Below are positions 10,715 through 22,953 of a stretch of 64,000 nucleotides of DNA, in pieces. This stretch comes from Diphasiastrum complanatum (lineage: Eukaryota; Streptophyta; Lycopodiopsida; Lycopodiales; Lycopodiaceae), in assembly GCA_029204225.1 (NCBI GenBank), contig CM055105.1, forward strand, positions 50,668,745-50,732,744, in the 5' to 3' direction. How positions within the stretch are numbered: position 1 is the first letter of the stretch; every line of letters starts with the position of its first letter. The notes under the pieces were generated by a model. It saw only the letters and a program-made list of their open reading frames with translations. It had not been told where the DNA came from and did no database searches. The position numbers and the translations under genes are program-made.

Positions 10715-12664
10715 ACATGCTCTACAAAGGAATAGAAGTGATAATGTAAGTCATGGAATCAAGTAGACTATACTAGCACCAAGTTCAATTGTAGAATATA
10801 GCATGACATGGATAGGTCAAACTTGTTTGAGAAATACATCTAGTATTCAAAAGATAGTAATCAATAGAGATTTACTAAAAAATAAGTAGATCCAATAGTT
10901 ACTAGAGAACGTTTACTCACTAACATTATAATTTTATTGTGGATCTTTTTCCATCCTCGAACATTGGTCACAAAGAAAATTTTACTTATAAATCTTCCAT
11001 AACAATTTAGGTTACAATGCATCACTAAATGATGTGCATTGCAAAGAATTTCAAATTTGTTAAAAGATTTTTTTGTTAGAAACTATTCTTGCTCACAAAT
11101 ATGATATCTAAAAAAAACGTATAAGCTCAAAAATCAATTGCATCTTCTAGATTTTCTATCCACATCATACACCCTAATTGTGTTATGCCTTACTACATGT
11201 TGTACATAGGTATATAGAAGTATTATTGTTGTAGTCACTACAACTTCCTTGTATGTGATGAATACACAAAATAATGTCTTAAGCTTGCTACCCAACCAAA
11301 AATGTCATACTACAATGTAGGACAAAGTCGGCCAAAATTACATTCAATTCACACGAGTTGCCCGAATGTTTCTCTAACAAACAAGCTTACTTGCTCATGT
11401 ACTTAGCCACAGAATTTTCAAACTTGGTACTTGAAGTAGCCTCTTGATTCTTTGTGTGGAAAATAGCCTAACTTGGCAAATCTAGCCATGTAGAACTTTG
11501 TAAATATTGTGTATAATAAGATGGTTTTTCAACATATGTACGCTGATTATGTTATGCCATATTACATGCTCTACAAAGGAATAGAAGTATTATTGTTGCA
11601 GTTACTACCGCTTCCTTATATGTGAATATTGGTTTAAATTGGCTATCCGAACCAAAAACGTTCTATGTATCATGTACGTGAGTGTCAGCCGAGAAATAGA
11701 TTAAATTTAGTCGACGCACTAGAATGTTAATGTAGCAAACAAGCTTCACTTGCTCATGCACTTTGCAATACAATTTTCAAACTTGGTACTTGAGGTAGCC
11801 TCTTGATTCTTTGCTTGCAATTCACAAAGCAACCAAAACATCTTTCGTCTTTAGGTGAATCTTATAACAAACATTAGAAAATATCATCAAATTGGAATAT
11901 ATTCAATTCTTTTCCAAATGACGATGTTTTCTATTTATTTACCTATTACAATGTTAATGTTAGCTTGTTGATAATGTAAGTCATGGAATTGAGTAGACTA
12001 TCCCAGCACCAAGTTCAATTGTAGAATATAGCATGACATGGATAGGTCAAACATGTTTGAGAAATATATCTAGTATTCAGAAGATAATAATCAATAGAGA
12101 TTTACTAAAAAATAAGTAGATCCAATAGTTAGTAGAGAACTTACTAATTTTATTGTGGATCTTTTTCCATCCTCGAACATTGGTCACAAAGAAAATTTTA
12201 CTTATAAATCTTCCATAACAATTTAGGTTACAATGCATCACTAAATGATGTGCATTGCAAAGAATTTCAAAATTGTTAAGAGATTTTTTTGTTAGAATCT
12301 ATTCATACTCACAAATATGATATCTAAAAAAACGTATAAGCTCTAAAATCAATTGCATCTTTTAGATTTTCTATCCACATCATACACCCTAATTGTGTTA
12401 TGCCTTACTACATGTTGTACATAGGTATATAGAAGTATTATTGTTGTAGTCACTACAACTTCCTTGTATGTGATGAATACACAAAATAATGTCTTAAGCT
12501 TGCTACCCAACCAAAAATGTCATAGCACAATGTAGGACAAAGTCGGCCAAAATTACATTCAATTCACACGAGTTGCCCGAATGTTTCTCTAACAAACAAG
12601 CTTACTTGCTCATGTACTTAGCCACAAAATTTTCAAACTTGGTACTTGAAGTAGCCTCTTGATT
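10715..12664. repeat. R1 continuation: beta-alpha block and its duplicate
   Basis: First copy: the beta unit interrupted by A3 resumes at 10715 with an internal deletion of about 400 bp, then alpha from 11189. Second copy: beta from 11518 (aagatggtttttcaacat) and alpha from 12397. Both copies end in the same alpha position followed by the same LTR start (11455 and 12670). No coding sequence seen. Confidence 0.75.
11455..11517 (+). repeat. 63-bp stub of a family B LTR
   Basis: TGTGGAAAATAGCCTAAC... to ...TTGTGTATAAT, identical in context to 12670-12732 including the preceding ctttg, then cut directly into R1 sequence. It marks the breakpoint of a tandem duplication that happened after element B1 inserted. 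Confidence 0.85.
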
Positions 12665-12669
12665 CTTTG

Positions 12670-13145
12670 TGTGGAAAATAGCCTAACTTGGCAAATCTAG
12701 CCATGTAGAACTTTGTAAATATTGTGTATAATTGGGTTCCTAACATGGAAAACCAAGATTCCACATGGAACCCACTCCTAATGTAGGTTAGTTCAAGTCC
12801 AGAGAGTTGGTCATGTCTATTTGTTTGTCATCCCTATTTTATAGGACCTACACCTAAGTTTAACGTGAAAATTTCTACTCTCATGTACATTGGTTTTTGA
12901 GCCAACACTTTGAACACTTCAAACTCAGCTTGTAGGCCGTACTACAGCCTATAGTACACATGTGCCAACTCAGATTTGTGTCAATGATCTGTATTTTCAT
13001 TATCAATGCTTGTTGTTTGTGAACCTGCCAATCTAGATCAAGTTTTTCCTAACTACGTTTCTAATAGATTTGTAAGAAAGCACATAATAACTCTAGTGGA
13101 TCTTTTAAGATACATTTTTGGTCCCCAATGTACTATACTTTCACA
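12670..13145 (+). repeat. 5' LTR of B1 (476 bp, internally deleted)
   Basis: Starts TGTGGAAAATAGCC, ends TACTATACTTTCACA. It lacks the middle part present in the 828-bp 3' LTR. It is followed by ctttg (13146-13150), which equals the target duplication, so this LTR could also once have been solo; the downstream gag fragment favours a deletion instead. Confidence 0.78.
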
Positions 13146-13150
13146 CTTTG

Positions 13151-13585
13151 TACTGCTCAAAGGACAAGTCAAAGCAAAAATGTTTCTTTTGTGGAAAGAA
13201 GGGGGATTATGCATCCGAATACTACAAGAGGCTAAGAGAAAAACAGGAGGAGGACAAACAAGGGAACCTTGCATATGAAGAGGATGGAGATGAGGATATC
13301 TCATCTTTGATGGCATCTACATCCACTCGAACAAGAAAAAGCAACTCAAAGGACACTTGTTGGATTGATAGTGAGTCTAGATCCCACATGCCTTTTCAAA
13401 AGGACACATTCTCAACCTTACACTCTTTCAATGGTGCTAATAAGTTTTTTTCTAGAATGTAAGATAAATGGTATTGGTACCATCTCATTAAGTCTAGGAT
13501 CTAGCAAAAGGATGGATCTAGACAATGTCCTTTTTGTACCATTAATTACCAAGAGCTTGCTTAGTGTTGGACAACTAATGGATGA
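13151..13585 (+). pseudogene. gag-pol: B1 gag zinc knuckle and protease fragment
   Basis: Readable across two frames: the knuckle CFFCGKKGDYASEYYK has H to D and final C to Y changes, so both ligands are lost. This is followed by an acidic linker, then the protease region CWIDSESRSHM, in which the usual DSGASSHM is degraded (DSE for DSG). After a frameshift near 13457 it continues as NGIGTISLSLGSSKRMDLDN...LLSVGQLMDDG. It stops where the nested B2 LTR begins. Non-functional. Confidence 0.75.
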
Positions 13586-14265
13586 TGGTTTAGGACCATA
13601 AATGGATCTACAAAAGATCCACAAGAGTGATTGGATGCTTGCTTAACAATCTATCAAAAAACTAGACACAAAAAAGTTGATCAATTTGACAAACAACAAG
13701 CATTAACAATCAAAAGCATTGATAAAAATTGAAATCCGAGCCCACACATGTGTACTACAGGCTGTAGTACGGCCTTCAACCTGAGAAACAAGTAGAAATT
13801 GATTTGGTTTCATTTGGATCACAAAAACTCAATGTACATAGTGAACTGGCTTGAGATTGCCAATGAGCTCCAAAATTTTTCTATCTTCTCACTATGGAGA
13901 GAGGAAATACATAGCAAATTCGACTTCCTTCTTGAAGTTAGGTGGATTTCCAGCATGTAATAAGGAAGTTAACTCACTCTCCTTGACCTAAAATGAAAAC
14001 CCTAGTCTATTTCCTAGAGTTATGCTTGGTAGGTAGCTAGTAGGTCAAATTTTCACTTTAAACGTAGGTGTAGATCCTATAAAGTAGGGATGACCACCAA
14101 ATAGACATGACCAACTCTCTTGACTTGACCTAACCTACATTAGGATGGGTTTCCCAAATGGCATCATGGCCTCACATGTGTGGGACCCACTTGTGTATAC
14201 AATTTACACTATTCTACATGGTTTTTGATCAAGCTAGATTTGCCAATTTTTGGCAATTCTCCACA
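13586..14265 (-). repeat. 3' LTR of B2
   Basis: Matches 17438-18136 from tttaggaccataaatgg to GGCAATTCTCCACA; the terminal gtgaaagtactgtac bases are missing at the left. Confidence 0.88.
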
Positions 14266-14280
14266 CTCCTCCTCAAATTT
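14266..14280 (-). other. Polypurine tract of B2
   Basis: Minus strand AAATTTGAGGAGGAG directly before the LTR start TGTGGAGAATTGCC. Confidence 0.87.
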
Positions 14281-14476
14281 AGCTTGATCTATTTACAACT
14301 CTCTTGATAGATGAATGAAAGCTTTTAGAAGTGTCTAAAATATCCAGCTACAAACAAGGAACTTTTGAGACTCCAATAGAGAATGATGTCCATGAAGGAT
14401 CTTTCACCGCCTCTTAAAGGATCCCTTACAAGATGTTCCACAAATGTGTCTATATACATGTAGCACACTTCAAAAA

Positions 14477-16632
14477 CTATACATCATGCCAAGCCATGGA
14501 TTCCAAGGCATTTTGTGCACTTGAAGATACATCAATTAAACTATTAAGTGCATACATAGTGTTGCCAAAGACAACTTGCCTTGCTTGATCCATATGATTG
14601 AGCCTTGATGGCTCCATCTTGATACTCAAGATTCTTCTTGGAGTCCTCGGGTCTTGAGCTTGATTCTCCACTTGACTTGACTCCAAAACATCAATGAATT
14701 GAATAAGGTGGTTATCCAAAGGTTCTTCTTCAAGTTTACAAATCTTCCACTCTTGAAAGATCACATTTCCACCATTGACAAATTCTTTGGTGGAAAACAA
14801 GTAGATTCTACAATCTCTACTTGAAGAGCAAAACACTACCATTATTCCTATCATTGAAATAGGATAATCTTTGGTCCTTACATTGGAATGATCATGCACA
14901 GAGCATGTGGACACAAAGATTTCCAAAGCAAATGATGTTTCATCTTTTATGACTCTATTCAAACTATTACAAAAATAGTTATCCAATGAAATTGCTTTAT
15001 CAACAACAAATGTAGATTTCAAAGCATCCCATTTCATTGTCTTGTCATACAAAGTAATAAACACCATGGATCTTAAAGGTAAGAAACAAGTCACCTCATG
15101 TCTACTACTACTTTCCAAAAAATATTCAAAGATAGTAGACTCTCCAATGCTCACCACCTTTGCAAGATGCACACTTGAATAGACAATTTGCATGCAATTT
15201 GATGACTCGGCCATTGTCATTGAGGACTCCCTTGGAACTCCCAAGCTTTGAGGCTGATCCTCAAGATATTCCTCCTTTTGATGCTCCTCCTCAATGCAAG
15301 CAAGATCACACTTTTCCAAGATCTCCTCTTGAGTGATCTCCTCCTTTGACAAGCTCATTCTTTCAAAAGCAACACTAGCTTCCAACTTAAAAAATCTTCC
15401 ATGTTTAAGTCCCTTTGCAATGCAAACATCATTCTTCAAGATGAAGCAGACACCATGCTTAAAGTGAACATCCAAACCACTTTCTAAGAGTAGACCAACA
15501 CTAAGCATATTCTTGGTGATTGATGGTACATAAAGGAATTTTCTAGATCCATGCATTTTGAGGATTCTAGACACAAAGAGATGGTACCAACACCATCTAT
15601 CCTACACTCTTCATCATTTGCTGGAAAGACAAACTTTTTAGAAGCATTGAAAGAGTGTAAGGTTGAGAAAAAATCCTTTTCACAAGACATGTGGAAGCTA
15701 ACCCCACTGTCGATCCACCAACTGTCTCTTGAATTGCTATTGCTTGTTGGTGAGGATGTAGATGCCATAAAAAATACATCTACTTCATCCTCCTCCTCCT
15801 CTTTTGCAAGGTTTCCTTGTTTGTCCTCCTCCACTTGTGCTCTTAGCCTCTTGTAGCATTCAGATGCATAATGCCCCTTCTTTCCACAAAAGAAGCATTT
15901 CAGCTTTGAGTTGTCCTTTGAACTTGATGCATCATCCTCTTCTTTGGCCTCCTTTGGATGTTTCTTCTTTCTGTTGGTCTTATTTTTGCCCTTGAATGAG
16001 AAATTGGCTTTCTCATCACCATCCTGCAAAGACAAGGAACTCATCCTAGATTTTGCATGGAGCATCCTACACTCTTCAGCCACTAATACACTATGAAGTT
16101 TTTCTATAGTTGGCAAAGTGTCTTGGATGGCAAAATTTTGGACCAAATTTGCAAAGTCATCTCCTAGACCATAAAGAACAATTTGTACAAGCTCTCCATT
16201 ATGAATATTCTCTCCAATGGAAGCCAAATCTCTATTTAGAGACTTGATTATGAGTACATAATCTTGTGCACTCTCCTCACTTCTCTTCATGCTTTGCAAA
16301 ATTTGATTTCTAAGCATGAGTACTCTTGAAGTGTTACTAGATTCATAGATTGATTTTAAAGACTCCCAAGCCTCTTTAGCACTAGTACATGTTGATACTT
16401 CTCTCAACAAATCATTGCTCACATTCATCTTCACACAATGAAGTGCAAGCCTAGATCTCTTCTTGTATCTAGCTAACTCCTGTGCACCTAGAGGTTCACC
16501 TTCATCTTCAATCAAGAACTCATGAAGGTCTTGGAGCACCAAGAGTGACTCCATCCTGACCTTCCAAATAGCATAATTTGTAAAATTCAATCTCTCACTA
16601 GCTTCTAGAAGGTATGCTCCAGCAGATCCCAT
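14477..16632 (-). pseudogene. gag-pol: B2 gag-protease ORF with non-standard pol replacement, frameshifted
   Basis: Gag starts at ATG 16632 (MGSAGAYLLEASERL); an upstream TTG in frame is not a start. Knuckle CFFCGKKGHYASECYK near 15880, protease WWIDSGVSFHM near 15720 (DSGV for DSGA). A one-base deletion near 15540 shifts the frame; the second frame continues LYVPSITKNMLSVG to 14477. After the protease there is no GAG-pre-integrase or integrase core. Instead comes an acidic linker (EEEHQKEEYLEDQ), about 150 unplaced residues, then CRIYLFSTKEFV and PSRLNHMDQARQVV, which resemble the integrase C-terminus and integrase-RT linker of the 43316 ORF. RT is absent. Confidence 0.78.
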
Positions 16633-17425
16633 CTTACTAGTGACTTCTACAAACAAGAAATAGATTTGATTGACTTGAAACTCACAAAGGTCTCACACTT
16701 GCAGTGTTTCACTCAAATTTGATTTCTAATCCAACAAATGGACTTATAATCACATTTCTATCACTCCCTCACAAAGCTGGAATGAAGATAAGATGAAGTG
16801 AAAACTACTTTCAAATAAATCTTGCCAAGAAATGGATTTGATTGTCTCTAGAAACTCACTAAGGTCTCTCTCTTGTAGTTTTCACTCAAATTAGATTTCT
16901 AATCCAACAAATGGACTTATAATCTCAGTCCTAGCACTCCCTCACAAAGTTGGAATGAAAATAAGATGATGTGAAATCTACTTACAATCAAATCTTGCCA
17001 ATTTTGGCTATTTTTGGACAATAACATGACTAAATCTCTTCCTTCCTTCTTGGTGTACTTTCAAGACCTGTTTTTAACTTTAATAGGACTTGAACTCAGC
17101 CTAGATTAATTAGATTCCATGAAATAAATTCAAATCTAATCAATGGCAAATGATCTTGGTAGATTATCCTAGGATCTCCACCAAAAATTACACCAACAGC
17201 TCACAAATTGAATTTTTTTTGGATCAAATGAATACCATGCATTAAATGCAGGTTCAGAGGTTCCCACACATGTGGACAGTACGGATTTGGACCCCTACCA
17301 ATTTTGGGATCAAATCTCCTCACCAAAATCAAGATTCTAGCTTGCCCTCTCAATACTAGTTTTTAGCACCAAAACTTGCTAAAAATAGATTTGCATTAGA
17401 TCAATGGCTTATGCTCTTGTACTTG
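16633..17425 (-). other. 5' leader of B2 with internal duplication
   Basis: About 790 bases without an ORF. A segment of about 175 bp is directly repeated (about 16663-16838 and 16840-17004), sharing caaatggacttataatc, cactccctcacaaag and ttgccaa phrases. Confidence 0.72.
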
Positions 17426-17437
17426 GCTCTGATACCA
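17426..17437 (-). other. Primer-binding site of B2
   Basis: Minus strand TGGTATCAGAGC directly after the 5' LTR; initiator Met tRNA complement. Confidence 0.93.
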
Positions 17438-18136
17438 TGTGAAAGTACTGTACTTTAGGACCATAAATGGATCTACAAAAGATCCACAAGAGTGATTGGA
17501 TGCTTGCTTACAATCTATCAAAAAACTAGACACAAAAAAGTTGATCTAGATTGGCAATTTGACAAACAACAAGCATTAACAATCAAAAGCATTGATAAAA
17601 ATTGAAATCCGAGCCCACACATGTGTACTACAGGCTGTAGTACGGCCTTCAACCTGAGAAACAAGTAGAAATTGATTTGGTTTCATTTGGATCACAAAAA
17701 CTCAATGTACATAGTGAACTGGCTTGAGATTGCCAATGAGCTCCAAAAAAATTTTATCTTCTCACTATGGAGAGAGGGAATACATAGAAAATTCTACTTC
17801 CTTCTTGAAGTTAGGTGGATTTCCAGCATGTAATAAGGAAGTTAACTCACTCTCCTTGACCTAAAATGAAACCCTAGTCTATTTCCTAGAGTTATGCTTG
17901 GTAGGTAGCTAGTTGGTCAAATTTTCACCTTAAACTTAGGTGTAGGTCCTATAAAGTAGGGATGACCACCAAATAGACATGAACAACTCTCTTGACTTGA
18001 CCTAACCTACATTAAATGGGTTTCCCATGTGGCATCATGGCCTCACATGTGTGGGACCCACTTGTGTACCCAATTTACACTATTCTATATGGCTTTTGAT
18101 CAAGCTAGATTTGCCAATTTTTGGCAATTCTCCACA
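17438..18136 (-). repeat. 5' LTR of B2 (699 bp)
   Basis: Plus strand starts TGTGAAAGTACTGTAC and ends GGCAATTCTCCACA. It contains cacacatgtgtactacaggctgtagtacgg-type sequence near 17616, a motif shared with LTRs of other families. Confidence 0.9.
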
Positions 18137-18577
18137 TCTTTTTCTCATGTACCAAGTAGTGATGATAAGATGCATGCAACATTATTAGATGTTTATACAA
18201 GAGATGCTTGGATCCATCTAGTACCTTGTGTGAATGAAAGTGAGATCAACAACCTTGGTGTCAATGATCTTGCAAGGATTGAGGAGGAGGAGCAACAAAG
18301 TGATGGAGATCTTGAGGATATCCATAAGCAAGTATGTAGCCTCATGAAATTCAAGATCACTTGTAATTACAAGATTAGGAAAATCATGCTTACTTTTGAT
18401 GGTTTGTGGACTAGTCATGTTAGCATGATAAATCTTGGTAATAGTAGCAAGTACATGCTTTGTGATCTTGATCAATGTGATTTTCAAAAGACACCGAGAC
18501 ATCAGATTTGCTTCAAAGAGAAGCATCAAGATCAAGGAGGAGCAAGTTTCAAGTTCATGCATCTTCACTCAACATAG
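18137..18577 (+). pseudogene. B1 integrase stub fused to accessory module tail
   Basis: Resumes B1 after B2. Residues DKMHATLLDVYTRDAWIHLV match the start of the integrase catalytic domain (compare MYATFIDDFSRYTWIYLL at 44875 onward). About 30 residues later, after an acidic linker EEEEQQSDGDLED, it passes into the accessory module: IHKQVCSLMKFKI (near 18325), then GLWTSHVSMINLGN and DLDQCDF. The SEAS/DTYI marker itself is missing, apparently deleted. The readable residues upstream of 18137 are LTR and not protein. Confidence 0.65.
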
Positions 18578-18807
18578 AAGAAATCAAGTGCAAAGGTGCA
18601 AGGAAGAATCAAGACTCTTCAATTCATGTTGGAGGAGATCAAGATAAAAGAAGCTCTATCTTGTATATGGTGATAGATCATGTCATCATCTTTAGAGGCT
18701 CATTAGTCATCTTCTAAACCTGAATATGATTCAATTCTGATGTTGAGATCAGGTCTTAGAATTGTATGGATACATTTATTGTTTCCAAGGCTAGATTTGA
18801 GGAGGAG
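18578..18807 (+). other. B1 3' untranslated region and polypurine tract
   Basis: Non-coding end of B1. The last bases, gatttgaggaggag (18794-18807), are the polypurine tract directly before the LTR start TGTGAAAAGTAGCC. Confidence 0.8.
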
Positions 18808-19635
18808 TGTGAAAAGTAGCCTATTTTGGCAAATCTAGCCATGTAGAACTTTATAAATATTGTGTATAATTGGGTTCCACACATGGAAGACCAAGATGCC
18901 ACGTGACAACCCACTCCTAATGTAAATTAGGTCAAGTCAAGAGAGCTGATCATGTCTATTTGGTGGTCATCCCTATTTTATAGGACCTACACCTAAGTTT
19001 AAGGTGAAAAATTGACCAACTAGCTATCTACCAAGCATAACTATAGGATCTAGACTAGGGTTTCATTTTAGGGCAAGAAGAGTGAGTTAACTTCCTTATT
19101 ACATGCTGGAAATCCACCTAACTTCAAGAAGGAAGTCGAATTTGCTATGTATTCCCTCTCTCCATAGTGAGAAGATAGAAAATTTTTGGAGCTCATTGGC
19201 AATCTCAGGCTAGTTCACTATGTACATTGAGTTTTTGTGATCCAAATGAAACCAAATCAATTTCTACATAGGAAGTCAAATTTTCTATGTATTCCCTCTC
19301 TCCATAGTGAGAAGATAGAATAATTTTGTGAGACATTGGTGACTTGAGTTTCTACTCTCATGTACATTGGTTTTTTATTGTCCATATGAAGCCAACACTT
19401 TGAACACTTCAAACTTAGCTTGTAGGTCGTACTACAGCCTGTGGTACACATGTTTCAACTCGGATTTGTGTCAATGATCTGTATTTTCATTATCAATGCT
19501 TGTTGTTTGTGAACCTGCCAATCTAGATCAAGTTTTTGGTAACTAGTTTTTTGATAGATTGGTAAGCAGACACATAATAACACTTGTGGATCTTTTAAGA
19601 TCCATTTTTGGTCCACAAAGTACTGTACTTTCACA
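18808..19635 (+). repeat. 3' LTR of B1 (828 bp, with internal duplication)
   Basis: Starts TGTGAAAAGTAGCC, ends GTACTGTACTTTCACA, followed by target duplication ctttg. A stretch containing tctatgtattccctctctcc occurs twice (about 19128-19206 and 19270-19343), making it longer than other family B LTRs. Confidence 0.87.
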
Positions 19636-19640
19636 CTTTG

Positions 19641-20819
19641 TCATTCAATTCACGAAGCAACGGACACATCATTTGTGCTTATGTATATGTATGTTATAAA
19701 AAAGGTTCTTTTTTATTTATTACAATGTGTAAACTTGATGATAATGTAATAAGGCATGGAATCGAGTAGACTACCCCAGTACCAAGTTCAATTGCAAATA
19801 CAGTATGACATGGATAGGTCTTGCTTGTTTGAGAACTATATCTAGTATTCAAAAGAGAATAATAAATAACATTTTTTTCAAAAGTAAGTAGATCCAGTAG
19901 TTAATAGAGAATTTTTACTCACTAGCATTTAAAATTGTATTCTGGATTGTTTTTCATCCTCAAACATAGTTTACAAAGACAATTTTACATATAAATCTTG
20001 CATGACAATTTCGATTACAATGCCTCTCTAAATGACGTGCATTGCAAAGGATTTAGATATTGTTAATAGATTTTTTGTTAGAAAGTATTGTTGCTCACAG
20101 AAATGATATCAAATGAAAAATTAGAACATTAGAATATAAAAGCATGTTCCATGTTTTAGATTGTTTTTCAACATAATATACCCTAATTATGTTATGCCTT
20201 ACTACATGCTCTAAAAAGGAATATAAATAGCATAATTGTAGTTACTACAACTTTCCTATATGTGATGAAGACAAAAAATACTATGTTAAATTGGCTACCC
20301 AAGCCAGAAATGTCATACTTACAATGTAGGAGAATTTAAGCCAAGATGTAGATTAAATTCACTCGACTTGCTAGAATGTTTGTTCTAACAAAGAAGCCTC
20401 ACTTGCTCATGTACTTAGCTATACATTTTTCAAACTTGGTACTTGAGGTGGCCTCTTGATTCTTTGTCTTGCAATTCACAAAGCAACAAGAGCATCATTC
20501 TTGTTTAGATACATTTATAAGAAAGATTGAAAAAATAGATTCAAAATGGAATTTATTCAATCCTTTGAAAAATGTTACGATTTTTTATTTTTTAATTAAA
20601 AGGTGTTAACTTGATGATAACGTAAGACATGGAATCGAGTGGACTACCCCAGCACCAAGTTCAATTGCAAAATATAGCATGACATGGGTAGGTCGACCTT
20701 GTTTGAAAAATATATCTAGCATCTCAAAGACAATAATGAACAACAATGTTTAATAAAAACAAAAAGTTGATCCATTAGTTAGTAGGAAATTTAAGCTCAC
20801 TAATAGTAAATTTGTGTTG
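19641..20819. repeat. R1 continuation: rest of alpha, then gamma unit
   Basis: Resumes mid-unit with tcattcaattcacgaagcaac after the B1 insertion. A gamma unit starts near 20196 (ccttactacatgctctaaaaagg) and closely matches 8364-9000. It is cut at about 20819 by the truncated family C LTR. No genes seen. Confidence 0.75.
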
Positions 20820-21280
20820 TGGTTTTGTCCAAGTGTCATTTTTGCATGATGAATCATCATATGACAAAGCACCTTCACACATGTGGGATCAGAGGGATTA
20901 TCAGTACCACGAGCTCCCACTTATTGTCTATAGAGAGCCACATTTGGCCATACTCATTGTGAGACACCAATCTTGGATTTGGAAGCAATTTTGAGTGATT
21001 CTCTCCATTTGTCTACATTTGTTTTGATTGTTTTGAGGTTTTATCAATGTGTACTTGATTTTCAGGTTGGAGTCCGTACTCAGACAGTGTTTCACACGTG
21101 TGAAACCAGAAAGTACACTTACCTTCAATTAATGATTGTTCTTGTTAGGATTTTGTGTCTAGAATTGATCTAGATTGATCTTAATCTGAAGTAGATTGAT
21201 AGATCAAGTAATCTGACAGCCAATCCCTCTTGAGGATCAGATTAGGATCCACTCTTGGTCCTTTTTGTACTTTTTCCACA
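20820..21280 (+). repeat. 5' LTR of C1, 3' part
   Basis: Matches 25333-25779 from ggttttgtccaagtg to gtactttttccaca; the first half is missing. Confidence 0.87.
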
Positions 21281-21292
21281 TGGTATTAGAGC
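21281..21292 (+). other. Primer-binding site of C1 (one mismatch)
   Basis: TGGTATTAGAGC after the LTR end; one C to T change from the consensus TGGTATCAGAGC. Confidence 0.88.
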
Positions 21293-22953
21293 CTAGTACA
21301 AGAGGTTTTGTTGAAATTGATAGGGTTAATCCAAATCAAAGCCAAAATTACCAGGTTTTTGGAATCTAGTCAAATTTTGTATAGCGAGTTGGATTTGATA
21401 GATATCCTCAAAAATTTTGGTCCAGATCTTGTTGTGGGCTGTAGGAACTCTTTTCACACATGTGAGGCCATACAGATCCGATTTTGGCTGATAAAATTCA
21501 AAAATTTGTACAATTTGACTCACATACCCAATTTAAGTGATTTTTGGTGCAAAATCAAGCATTTTTTATAGTGAATCTAATACTTTGATTAGTTTTTGGA
21601 TTAGATCAGACAAAAAACTAAATTGAATCTTGAAATAGGTGCATTAATTGATCTTCTCTGATTTTTTGAGTGTATGTTGAAGTTAAGAGAGATTTCGCTA
21701 AAAATCATAGATTAAGGAGTGATATGCAAGGTGAGAGGTTGAAATCCATTGTACCATCACTCTAAATTTGTTCAAGAGTGATAGGTTCAAGTTTAGAAGC
21801 ATCAATTTGCTAGAAAACATCTTTGGATCTGTCCTCCAAGTGAAACCTTTGAGAGTTTCTAGTGCATATAGAGCATATGCAAATCTTTTGTAGAATTTGA
21901 CATAGATTGGCTTCAATTGAGAGTTCTAAAAAAGAAATTGAGATCCAAGTCATATTGATCAACCCTACTCAATTTATTTGAGTAATTGTAAGGTTTTAAA
22001 AGAGTCATTAAGGTGTCTATGACAAATGTGTAGAGAGAGATCCAATTTTCTAAGAGTTCCTTCCTTTGTAGAGGGCAAGATCTAGAAGCTCATTATGTGT
22101 TGTCATTGGTGAAGAATTTGTCTTCTCCTATGTGATCAAATCTTTCTAAGTGGCATTAGCTCTTTGAAGCACAATATCTTAGCGAGAAAAATCACAACTT
22201 TTGATTTTGAATTTCATTCCAAGTCTTAAAAGGTAGAGTAATTGGTGGAATCCAATAGGAGTGATTGAATTCAATTTGTTGAGCTAAAATTGACATAGTA
22301 TGTATGAAACTCAAATTAGTTCTATTCAGCTTTCTTTGCGAGAGTGTGAGGGTCAATTTCTGATCCCATTGGATGTCTAGAATGAGGAGGAGTCCATATT
22401 TGAGTATTCATTCATGATTGAGATCTTTGTGAATCTCTAGTTGTCTAATTTTTAAGCTATGTGAAAAATTGGTTGTATAGTTTGTTTTCAAATCAAATCA
22501 AATTCATTCTAGATCTCAAGAGTGATATTATTTGGATCAAGAGTGAGTCCAAAAGAAGTGATTAAGTTTGATTTTCATGTATTTGAAACAAAACCCATCT
22601 TTTGTTCAAGAATCTCAAGTGTTGAGAGAACTAGTCAAGTGAAAAGGAAAATCTAGGTGTCAAATCTTCTTCATATCCATTTCAACTTTCAAAAGGAAGA
22701 GTCATTGGTATTTGATGAGTCCAATAGGAGATTGGATCTAATTTCTTTAGTGATTTGATTCAAAAATTTTGTGCTTTTGTCTTAGTGATCAAAGCAAAGT
22801 TTCCAAGTGACTAGCCATTACTGTGAAGATTGATTCTTAGGTTTGTGAGCTAGATCTTTTGTAGATCCTTCTAGATTGTTGAAGATGTTCAAATCTAGTC
22901 TCTTGAAAGTCACAATTTACATTTGTGGAATTGTATCATAGGTTTTTATTCAC
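21293..22953 (+). other. Long 5' leader of C1
   Basis: About 1.66 kb without a supported ORF, roughly twice the leader length of the other families here. The first part corresponds in reverse to 53000-53450 near element C2. Phrases such as ccaataggag, gattgaattcaat and aagtgattaagtttga recur, suggesting internal duplications. Confidence 0.65.

Larger units (their letters stand above)
13586..18136 (-). mobile_element. Copia family B element B2, nested in B1
   Basis: Minus-strand element with 3' LTR 13586-14265 (about 15 bp missing at its inner end), polypurine tract, coding region 14477-16632, leader, primer-binding site 17426-17437 and full 5' LTR 17438-18136. It carries gag and protease but no integrase core, RT or RNase H. 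No target duplication is visible because the left junction is deleted. Confidence 0.85.
12670..19635 (+). mobile_element. Copia family B element B1, with B2 nested inside
   Basis: Left flank ctttg (12665-12669) and right flank ctttg (19636-19640) form a perfect 5-bp duplication within R1, and R1 reads on across the site. Contents: short 5' LTR (12670-13145), gag/protease fragment (13151-13585), nested minus-strand B2 (13586-18136), integrase stub plus accessory tail (18137-18577), polypurine tract, and 3' LTR (18808-19635). Leader, primer-binding site and most of gag are deleted. Confidence 0.82.

Noticed and set aside
13146-13150. 12670-13145 as a solo LTR with ctttg on both sides
   Set aside because: The same ctttg also flanks 19635 and the gag fragment follows; a deletion within one long element explains all. 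Kept as a possibility in the LTR entry.
18029-18136. N-terminal 36 codons of the open frame that spans the B2 LTR into B1
   Set aside because: This part lies wholly inside the B2 LTR; only the sequence from 18137 is element coding remnant.
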